DNA of 64,000 bases from Plantago major (lineage: Eukaryota; Streptophyta; Magnoliopsida; Lamiales; Plantaginaceae): positions 19,592,566 to 19,656,565 of the forward strand of contig CM048839.1 in assembly GCA_026545765.1 (NCBI GenBank), given 5' to 3'. The notes under the pieces are model-generated. The model saw nothing but the letters and a program-made list of their open reading frames with translations. It did not search any database and was not told where the DNA came from. The position numbers were made by a program, and so were the translations under genes. Shown in pieces: positions 23,060 to 33,553 of the stretch (position 1 is its first letter; every line of letters begins with the position of its first letter).

Positions 23060-24286
23060 TTTATTTACTATAGTCACTTGATATAGTAGTACTTTTATCT
23101 GGTAATTCTACACTATCCACCATAAAATCCAATCGTCAGATAGAAGAGTTAATTTTGAGGACTGCCCTAGATAAATGTTGTCACAGATCCTTTTCTACTT
23201 TCTTGTGCGCAAGGGATTCATTTGTATCACTAAAAGTTCAGTTTGGTGTTGCAATCACTCTTATTTCTCCCGAGGCTTAAAGGGATTCACTAGCCTGAGA
23301 ATCTTAGCTAGGGCCTACGGCTTATTGTCCTCACGACCTTAGGTGACTTGTTATCCCCAATACTCGGACAGATAGTTGAAATATATATAGAGGTCGCACT
23401 TTATTCACAAAATAGTGTCCCTGTGTATGCAACTGCAACACTTGATGTGTAAGTTATTGTGGCACTTGAGATTTGCCTGCTCCTATAACATCTGTCTGCA
23501 GGCTTACGAATGTAATGCCATCAGTTTTGGCAAATATGTACGTGAGACTTGATTTAATTTTGTAAAGACGAAGGATTTCTTTGGAACCCGGTAAAGGGTC
23601 ATTTAGTGATCTTAAAATCCCTTTCACTTTGACAATATATGAAAGGTTTAAGGTTATAACATTAATTTCACTACACTATTTTACTCTCTCGAATAGTAAG
23701 TACCATAAATTACATTATCCATCTGAACTACTAGTTGGTTTCCAAGGAAAGGGCTATTTTGAATGTTGGATGTATAACCCTTTACTTCATGCATAACGTC
23801 TACACTTTCAATAAACGGTCAAAGTTTTACAAAATTTCTGCCAGTAACTAATTTAATTGGGTTCTGTCGTTTCTATGGTTATTTCTGAAATGGTGACGCC
23901 TTGAGAACCAGTTTTGCAACATTGAGCATGAATAGACTGTTTACAAAATTTGATTAATTTGATTTCCCTACTTTCAAGCTTCAACATCATATTTTCTTCA
24001 TCCTGCTTTCTTTTGACAAGTGATGCAACAACAAAAGATTAAGCAACTAGTACATGTCTACACATCGTGAGTTCTCAAGAATCTGTACACTACATTTGAA
24101 GCCAAAACCCAAGGTGTATATGACTCCCTCAAAATTGCCTGTGTCAGCATCCACAATTGAGCTGTCTTATCCATAGTAGTAGATCTTCGATGCTTGTAGT
24201 TTCTGTAGATATATGCTAAACTATCTGATTTTAACAACACCGGTAGAATTTAGTCCCATCAACGGAATGTCAGATTTTAAGAACCT
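23060..24286. other. Region between the convergent RRP8 and MurJ-like genes
   Basis: This is the shared 3' flank of two tail-to-tail genes and must contain both 3' UTRs. No additional gene or clear repeat was seen. Confidence 0.55.
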
Positions 24287-27200
24287 TCACCGATTCAAAG
24301 TGCTGAAGAGCTTGGCCATTGGTCTGAGCGATTGCTGCTTGCTCAACATCCTACATAAATCTCTGATCAACTCTACTCCAAGCAAGTGTAGGATCATAAC
24401 CGGAATGAAGAAGCTGATAATTCCAACAGCACTAGCTAGTGATACTGCGAGGAGCTCTTTCATGAAATGGTGCCTAGAAAAAGACGCAATTAAGATTTTA
24501 AGGAAGAAAATCTGGCTCAAGGAACAGCAGAATGGTTGGAATCAATCTAGCATGAATCGGGTCTATGACCACAATTTATAGTATACATGGTCACACCTTC
24601 GCCAGTTCTTCAACTATACATATGCATAATAAAATCACTATTGTGGTAATGATAATGTTAAAGCCGTAAAGGTATGTTATGTGATGCGGCTGTAGTACTC
24701 AGAAACGTGGTTCGGATAATAATCTACGAACAACATAGGGATTTCGGCACAAGATGGGGGAATAGGGGGTTTTTGATGAATTTCACGTGTGAGATCTATA
24801 GCAAACCTTGAGAGAGCTGTGGAGCGCAACAACTCCAAGATCAATTTATGACCCATGTATGTGCTAAAGTTCGAAGTGATACAGCAAAAGAGCAGCAGAA
24901 TGGTTGGAAAGATCATTCCAGCAGAATCAGATACCCCTGTGAAGTTTACACATCTAGTTGGATGCACTTTAGGATTATACACTTCATTTCTCATAAAAGA
25001 ATTTCAGGGTTTTACCAGAAAGCTTCTTTTGGAGGAGATGGAACAAAAGAATAGCTGATACTGCAGCTGTGAATGAGGTCGAGAGTGCCTGAAACGATAT
25101 TAAACAATATTCCATCAAGTAAACAGAGTTTTAGCTTTTCAGTTTCAGAATAAAATTGCGGTAGCATACCAGTCCTTCTGCCCCAAGGTTGAATCGGGAG
25201 ACTATAAGCCAATCCAAAATGACATTCAAAGCAAGGGCACCTGCACTAACTAGAAACGGTTTCTTTCCATCTCCAAGGGCATAAAATACTGCAACTAGTA
25301 AGTCTCTGACAATGAAAAATGGAGCCCCAAGAGAATCTGTGGTGATCGGATGAGATGCTTATGTTAGAGATTTCCGTCAATAGAAACCAACACTCATCTG
25401 AGGAGTGAGGAATAATGAATATTTCTAGAACCGGAGGAGAGCCATATCAAAGATATTCTCGAAACTCACATCCAAGGAAAAGAGCGGACACAAGAACACT
25501 AGCTGATGAATCAAATGCAAAACGCTCGAACACCATACGGATGATCGGCTTCGCCAAGATGCGCATGGTAGATGAAATGGGCAAGACAATCACCTGCACT
25601 ACATGCAATCAGATTAAAAGGTGTTCTCGAAGTCAAGGTGCTGCTATCCAACTGACAATCACGTGAAGCAAATACTCAAATTACCACTCAAGTCAATTTT
25701 GGTTTCTAGATTCTTGCCTATGATTTAATGGCTCTGTCATTTGAATGGATTTTGTTTATAGAACAAGCTAAATGTCTCTTCGAACATAGAATTTTTTTTT
25801 TCGAAAAAAAGGAGAAAGAGAGCGACCGGACTAAAATATGCTACTCAATGTAATAATATAGTTCAAAGGGCTCAGGAAGAGATACACACATTGGATTGGA
25901 TTGGACAATGTACAAGAAAAGTTTTGACAAAATCAATTGAAATATACTAACAAAAGGAACTACATGGCGCACAAGTGTTCATCAATTCTCATCCTAATTG
26001 CTGAGTATGAATCAAGTGTCCATATCCAGCAGATGTACAATTTACAGTTAAAGAGATACGAACCATGCATAGCAGCACGGCACTTCTTATATTATCCAAT
26101 ATGCTCTCCCATGAAGATGTCTGTCATAAAGAAATCGTTATGGAAACTACAAAACTGTAACTGAAATCACGGCCACTTGTAACTTGGAGAGAAGAGGTGT
26201 ATCATGACCAAGTACCTTCGCGAGTCTGGAAAATATAGGTACAAGAGGCAGCACAATAATGGTTGACAGAGCGCCCAAAGGTGACATCACCATAACATAT
26301 GCATCTGAAAGTGCATCCAAACCATCAATAAGTTACTATAGAAAGTCAAGACAGAGATCTTAGACGGGAAACATGAAGATCTAAGTACAAGTTGCAGCAA
26401 TCACATACATGAGAGACCAGCTGCAGCTGCAGCACCAGGAATCATAGATGCAAAACAGAGGTCTATAAATGATGCAATTTGTGCAAATCCCGAACTTACA
26501 GTTGCCGGGAGCAGCAGAGAGAAGAACTGCACTGCAAAAATATGCATTTGAAGAAAAAGAAAAGGCCAGCCAAGAAGATGAAGGAAAGGGAACTTCCGCA
26601 TCTCATTAATACAGTCAACCTATAACCAAAATATCTTCAATCCTTACCTCACAAACATCACCGCTACTAAAAATATTGATAAATGAATCTGGAGCAGCAG
26701 GACGCCAACATTTCCTTAGCACTATGACCTGATATCAGTGTTGCATATCAAAGTTAGAATATATCAGAAAGCCTGGTCACCATGTAGGCCACCGAATAAA
26801 AGCCTTCAAGAATGGATGCCAAAGCTCCAACGACAAAACGGGCAAGGGGTTAAAGAAAGGAAAACCTGGATGATCCACTGGATGAATATCCCAAATGAAA
26901 CAGCTGCCGATACTAGGTTTCCACCTAAACAAAAACAGCTCCAAGTCATATAACTTCATACCAATTATCCTACTTGCCAGGATTGTGGTGTTCTGACTGA
27001 CCAGAAAAGGAAGCATTTAAGCGTCTGGCAAAAGTACAAACAAGGCACTGCATGATTTTTTATAGTTGAGTTAGATTCTTCATAAACACATAAAATACTT
27101 GCTGCGACTATACAAGAGGGGCAAGGTGTGGCAGTTATCATCAGCTGAGTGATATGGAGGCTCAACTTACAGTAGCAATCAGAATTGAACTGGACAAAGC

Positions 27201-30061
27201 AGGGCTTAAGGAAGGGAGGATATTATTTCCTCCTGCACTGGTACATACACAGGAATCTGTTATATGGTGGACACCTAACTTGATTGAGTATAATTGAATT
27301 CATATAAGAATACTACTTGCCTCATGTAACCAAAGCCAAGTCCAATAGGACCAGCAAGAACTATGCAAGGTGTCATTAATTTCAGCTGGAGGAACCAAAA
27401 AAAGGAAAATAAAAATTAGAATTGATAGAAGAATAGGAAGGCTCTGAAAGAAAAAAAATGCTTCAAAGAGGAGAACTTCAAACTCTGAGGCTATAGAAAC
27501 ATATTGCTAGGCCATCCCTTTCACTTGGTACAGCCAGATATAATTAACAGCAAATAGATAAAGATAAGTACTCAAGCAGATTGTAAATTGACGAGTTTGT
27601 GGTCAGAATATTATCTATTCCATTATAGCCTAGCGCAGATGCACTCTTGAGGCATTGTAATTTTTATTATCCTCAATGTTTCTAATCATAAAAGTTTGTT
27701 CCAGAAACCGTTTTTTATCAGAAAATATACTAATTTATGTAAGATAATCTCACTAACTCTACTAGTAAATTCCAAGAGACGCTTGTTACCTGCTCAATAG
27801 CTATTTCTCTTATGATTCGGCCTTCTGCCAGGATCCACAAACTGTTGATTGGTGGCAGTGTACATAAAGCAGTGAGAAAGATAATAAAATCATGGGGTCC
27901 AAAGCAAGGATGAACCGCTTAACTTGAGGAAAATATGTGCACATGCTACATTACAGTTGTACTATAATTCTAACCCAATTTGCCAATTCTCTGAACATAA
28001 GCCAGTGACCAGAAACACATAATGTAGCATGCATCCTGTGCAATACAATCTAAAATATTCATATGCCTTAGACATAGCCCCTGGGATATAATCAAACTCT
28101 AGCCTGACTCTGAAACATTATTTTGTACTGAGCCTTCTTACCCAGGTGCATAGAGATGAATAATGAACTCGGGGAAGATATACACAAAAGCACCTACAAA
28201 ACTTCCTACCTGCATAGGAGAAACTATCATTGTTGGAGGAGGTTGAGTATTATGAGATGTGCGTTGGAGTGGGTGTTAGTTAAATCATATTACCAGAAAC
28301 ATAATGATGCTCATGTGTCGAAATAGTCTCTTCCCTCGCTCCTCCGAGAGTTTGCTGGTTAGTTTCAGTTTCATTAATGTTAAAAAGCATTAGTAAAATA
28401 AACTATACAATACTGTAGAAAAGGTCATAACTCTGGATAGTTAAATATTGGCCTCTTTATTGACACTGTGTGTGTTCTATAGATTCATTGGCATGCAAAA
28501 TAAACAAATAATTTCACATAGCCACTATACTGTTCTACTTTCTAGTAAAGAGTATAAAACTAAACTCATCTAGAGAACTGAAACTCTGGTATGAGAATAG
28601 AAATGCATAGCTCTACTCATCAATATCCTAAACAGGATAATAATTTGTAAATATTGAAAGAGAATCGCTACCTTAAAGTTGTAGCCATGATAATATGTAT
28701 AGGACCATTTAAACCTGCGCAAAGAATTATTGATGAGCACTACTTGATACCCATACACATCCAAAGAGATCTTAGATTAGAGCATATTAATTAACAGTGG
28801 ACTTCATATGTCAGGATAAAATACAAGGTGAGCTAAGATATGGTTCACTAAGAGAAAAGACCATTTCTATGAACTGAAATTGGGGACTGGAAGTCGAATT
28901 TGAATGGGACTGTAAATCCTCATCATTGATGGAACAGACCAGTGCAGGAAAAAGGCAGTAAGAAAATAACATTCTACTTCTATGATGCAGACAAAAGATG
29001 ACTAACCGCCAAGAAGCGTCGATGAAAAACCAGGCAAAACCCAAGCATACCTGGACAATACAGGACGTGCAAGTTAACTTGATTATGTTTGTTTTGTCAT
29101 GATCCATAATTCAACATACACATGCTGACAAAGATTAACTGAGAGTATTTTTTGTACTATAGTTATCAAAAGCCTCAAAATATTCTATCAAACTAAGCCA
29201 GTAAGTGCAAATCAACCACCATACTTGAATGCAGTAGCAACAGAACCAAGTCCGAAAACCGAAGCCATTGTAGCCTCTCTAAGTAATCCCTACATCAATT
29301 CAGAACAATCCTCTTTCAGTCCAACAGTAACATTAACATGAATAACAGTAACACACAAATACGAACTCAATAACACTATAACACTACTACAGACTCCATA
29401 AAAGCAAAGCCATCATCGCCTTTCTACATAGTCCCTACATCAATTCAGAATAATCCTCTTTCATCCAACAGTAACAGTAACACGAACAGCACTACCACAA
29501 AATGCGAACTCAATAACACGAACACGAACGCAAATCCCTAGGTCAATTCAGCATAATCCGCTTTCATTCCAACAGTAACATCAACAGCTCAACACGAATA
29601 ACAGTACCACATAATTTGAATTAAAATAACAATAGATGCATCTACATCAATAAAAATGGAAGTACATATTCCTACTGTCACAGCTCATAACAGAGTTAAA
29701 CACTACCAAAATTTTGTTCGTCAGAGTAGCCACAGCTATCCACGTAGCCGCTTCGACCGATTGCTCACCTGTACATGAGAAACCTAACTCAATCATCTCA
29801 TTCAACATATCGACAATCAAATACAACAAATGTTTAACGATTTAAAAACAATTCACCTGAGGATTCAGCGATCTCGCTATCGGATGCATCGTTTTCTCCG
29901 GCACATTCTAATGAAGCTTCGCGAGAACAAAACCGGATCCGGATTGGGGTGAATTTGCTTGAAAACTCTGCACGAAATCGCAGTGTTGATCTTCTCACCG
30001 GAATGTAGCGATTGGAGATAGTAGTAGACTGGAAATTGAATTGTGTGAGTGATTTGATCAT
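24287..30061 (-). CDS. MurJ/MviN-family membrane protein (putative plastid lipid II flippase-like)
   Basis: Twenty-one exons on the minus strand: 30061-29857, 29768-29707, 29289-29225, 29050-29007, 28714-28672, 28354-28294, 28209-28142, 27841-27790, 27385-27321, 27237-27171, 26992-26962, 26924-26866, 26728-26648, 26526-26409, 26304-26216, 26120-26064, 25593-25470, 25336-25170, 25088-25016, 24936-24807, 24473-24287. They sum to 1848 nt, 615 aa, with no frame break. Residues 1 to about 68 are Ser/Arg/Thr-rich and look like a chloroplast transit peptide. MviN/MurJ blocks follow: TNKILGLLREATMASVFGLG, LPGFSSTLLGGLNGPIHI, LMTPCIVLAGPIGLGFGY, LLPATVSSGFAQIASFIDL, SPLGALSTIIVLPLVPIFSR, PIIRMVFERFAFD and LVAVFYALGDGKKPFLVSAG. 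About 14 membrane segments are expected. Bacterial MurJ flips the peptidoglycan precursor lipid II. The substrate in this plant is unknown. Intron 9 is GC-AG. Confidence 0.9.
29281..29600. repeat. Three-copy repeat in MurJ-like intron 2, abutting the exon 3 acceptor
   Basis: Copies beginning tccctacatcaattcagaa (about 29287, 29428 and 29536) are followed each time by taatccgctttca-like and caacagtaaca blocks. The first copy overlaps the splice acceptor of exon 3 (exon edge at 29289), so the others carry near copies of that acceptor. Confidence 0.75.
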
Positions 30062-30137
30062 TTTGGGAGAAAATGCAGTTGATGATGATGATGGATTCGT
30101 GAGTGAGGTTTTGTTTGGGACTGAAAATGGTGGAAGG

Positions 30138-30146
30138 TATTTTATA
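30138..30146 (-). promoter_or_regulatory. TATA box of the MurJ-like gene
   Basis: The minus strand reads TATAAAATA about 77 bp upstream of the ATG at 30061. That is a good distance for a short leader. Confidence 0.5.
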
Positions 30147-31434
30147 GGTCTTGGCGCGAAAATATACAGATGAGCTAAATGCGGTTAATTTAATTGAGTG
30201 TTGAAATCGTCAGGCGGAGTTTCCGAGTTTTCTAGCCCATTTGGGATTTAAATTTTAATCTAATTCTATATGCCACGTCCCATTTTTTGGACTACCATAC
30301 AATCAGATATAATCCAATAACTAATTGACTGTTTGGATATTGATTAAAATAAAAAATATTATGTTGAAATAAGTGTTTTTAACCAGATTTAAGCGATTAT
30401 AATAAATAATTTATGAGGTGATTTCATCGTATTTGAGTAAAATTAAATGGTTAAATATTATCATATTTGTTTCATTAATAACTTTTTAACTTTTCATAAC
30501 TGAAGTTACGTTATAAATTTTTTAACAAAAAATAGATATGTATTTCATCTGTGGAGTTACGTTAACAGAAAGATTTTATTCAACTTATCAACAATTTATT
30601 CACAACTAAAAAACTTTATCATTATTTTATTCAATCACTTATCTACTAACATTTCTTCAATAAAAACACTTATTGGAAAGTTTTAATAAAGCGGATGGAG
30701 TTTTCAATTAACCGGTACTTATTTAAAAGTGTATTTCACAAAATAAACAATAAAAGGATGATATGCATGCATGGTATACATGTAGTTAGTCATGTACAAT
30801 GGAATTGACACAAACATGACTAAACTACATGTATAATCTGAGTTGGCTAAGCAAGCCATTGTTCTGGCTTGACTGGGCAAGTCTCCTTAGGGATGTCCGA
30901 GTATACCATCTCATCAATGACCATGCAGCCGTTTTCATATTGTAACCGAGCATGATCTTAGCTCGACGATTAGGTCGAGCAGAACATAAGATCCCACCCG
31001 GATACTTGTTAGCCAAATGTTTCAAACCATTTTAACCTTTTACCGGGGGTGAGTGGCGAAGGGGTACCTCCTTGGTCTAGCTCCTATACGTCACGTGTTA
31101 GCATCTCCCCTACACATGTCAATCATCCAAGAGAAGCAATATCTCATTTTTAAGGAACGTTGACCCCTTTATAATTCCCTACAAATATCACAGTCTATTA
31201 ATCATCCCATACAATATACTCTCAACTGATCAAATTTGAGTGATTAGACCAACCTGGGAGACCCATTCATCACCAGCTCCGATTTATGTTTTTTTACCAA
31301 CTTGATTTAGGCATCGGACTAAAGTACTAACCCCTCTTGTTCACTAGATCAATTTCCACGTACACTTCATCACAAATCACAATGATTCGATTAGTTATAA
31401 CTTACTGTGAATTTTCAAACTACTCAATAGATAT
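30147..31434. other. Intergenic region between the MurJ-like gene and the gypsy element
   Basis: AT-rich to 30800, then more balanced in composition. The frame at 30825-31025 (minus) has no recognisable family. No repeat ends were identified. Confidence 0.5.
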
Positions 31435-32306
31435 TGTTGGGGGATAAACCTCTCAACACCAACACTACCACTGCAAGTAACCAAATCCAAGCTCCGCCTC
31501 CAACCTGAAGTCCGATGAGAGGGTTGTCCGAGAAAGAGCACCTGAAAGGACTAAGTGGGGGGGGGGGGGGGGGTTTAGAATGGGTTACCCGGATTGCCAA
31601 GGTCAATCCGGTAAGAGGCTTCACTCAAAGGAGAGGTGGTAGCTCTCAATGCAATAGTAATGGGAAAGGTATTATGTTCCAGAACACTTAGGGATTGTTG
31701 CTTAAGTATTGCTTACCTTAAGGTCTTGGACCTTGTGCTGTATTTATAGTTATCATATACTCATGAGGTAGCTCATAAGATGATGCCAAGTGTACGATCC
31801 AGATTTGGACACCAATGCTACCTTTGGCCCATGGCCCGTTAGTGAACAGTAGTCCAATACCGATAAGTGGGCCTGGGAGGGTAGTTTGGACATTTTTCCT
31901 CTGAGAGTACTGTTCCGCCTGTTGGGTCCGTGTTAGTCCCTCGGACACACCTGTCTGCTTGGTTGATCTGCCCTTGGGTGACTCTGGATGTCCGAGCCAA
32001 GAGTCTCACGGAAGTATCTCAGCGGTTCTGTTACATACGTTTGGTCTTAGAGTAATGGTGGCGTCCGAGATTCTCTCGTACAGTCCGTTAGGCATCTCTG
32101 TACTGACATGGTCAGGTTTGGAAGTCCTTTCCCTAGCCAGCTCGGACTAGCTGTGGGGATGTAGTGACTTCGACGTACTGGTCGATTCACTTTGGGCGGA
32201 CCATGTGAGGTCGGACCAGTACTGAATTGGCTTAGTTAAGCCGTGATGCGCTTTAGGACACGCTCTATGGCGCCCTTAACGGATTGGATATATTTCCGTA
32301 TCAACA
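31435..32306 (-). repeat. 3' LTR of the gypsy element (872 bp)
   Basis: It pairs with 44266-45092. The first ~375 bp are nearly identical between the two, whereas the rest is strongly diverged with many small indels. It contains a run of 17 G near 31557-31573 where the other LTR has a short AG tract. Confidence 0.92.
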
Positions 32307-32325
32307 TATGTCCCCCCAGTTTCCA
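32307..32325 (-). promoter_or_regulatory. Polypurine tract
   Basis: The minus strand reads GGAAACTGGGGGGACATA immediately before the 3' LTR start TGTTGATACGG, the position expected for the plus-strand primer. Confidence 0.75.
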
Positions 32326-32848
32326 AGTATCTTAGTAGAAGATAGTTGGTAACTATGAGGGATCGGTAATACGTGGAGCGTGTCCGAATCGTTAATTAAG
32401 AGAAAAGGAAGAAATCCTTTTGTCGTGATCCGTCGTCCGTGTCCTCGAGGATTCAGATATCTCTTTCCCCCTTTTAGTCTACCGAGTTATCGCATAACTG
32501 ACCGTAGAGGAAAAGGTATTTATATCCGAGATATATGTGTTCGAGTATGCAGGATCGGCGAAGTTGTCCGAAGTCTGTTGGGCGATTGTTGAATTTGTCC
32601 TCTTCGTAACCCAAGAGGCCCAATAGGTTGTCCGTCGCCTACGGAGAAAGATCCCAGTAAAGAGACGCGCCGTTGGATCGGGGCGACATCAGCGGTTCCC
32701 ATCCGATTGATGTGACGCGTTCATCGAGATTAAATGCGACGTCTTGTGACCATCCACTCGCGAAGCGGTACAACCCTTGGATTGGAGAGGATCAACGGCT
32801 GGGATTCAAATTCAAGCGACGTGACTCTTGGCTGTCCCATATTGCCCT

Positions 32849-32856
32849 TATAAATA
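32849..32856 (+). promoter_or_regulatory. TATA box of antisense gene A in the gypsy element
   Basis: TATAAATA on the plus strand. Downstream lies a leader with a strong donor (AA|GTAAGC, intron start 33052) and an acceptor (CCCTAG, intron end 33552) placed one base before the ATG at 33554. Confidence 0.6.
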
Positions 32857-33553
32857 GTCAGCCCATCAGTCATTTTCACACTTTTAGCAATCTCGAAACC
32901 CAGAGCAATCCTTAAGCAATTCAAACCACGTAAGGTCGATCCGAGCAACTGGGAAGTGTAAGAATTTTGGGCCATCAAGCTGAGATCTGTAACCTCGGTG
33001 CATTACCCAAGTTCGATCATCCGTGGAACTTCCCTGTTTGGATATTAGCAAGTAAGCACTCTTCTTTGGCCTCGTTTAAGTTGCCTGTATTCGCTATACG
33101 CCTATCGCATGTCTAGTGTAGCTTCCCTTGTTGCTTCCGTAATTGTGCCTGTCCTCAGTAATTGACTCTTGCGATGCCTTTGGTTTAGGCGATAGTTGAT
33201 GTGTTTCTGCTGCATGCTCATAATATGCCAATTTTCCTCATTGATGCCTTGTACTCTTATTTGATAAGTCCCGTCCGACACAACCTGTCTTGACAATGCA
33301 TGTTTACTTGTAAATCAGTATTGATTGTGGTATTTTCCCATAAGTTGTTTCTTTCGTCATCGTGCCATAAGGGGCAAATCGTGGTGCCAGTGGCACAGCT
33401 GCGCGTGCCTAGGTCTTGGGTTCCCTGTCCTTCTGTGCATAGAGAATCTTAGGGTTTAAACTTTTTCGCGGACCTCTGGACTTAATAAGACATATAAATG
33501 AACTCTCGGACAATAACAATCATCATTTCTGATCCGTTTCCTTCTGCCCTAGG

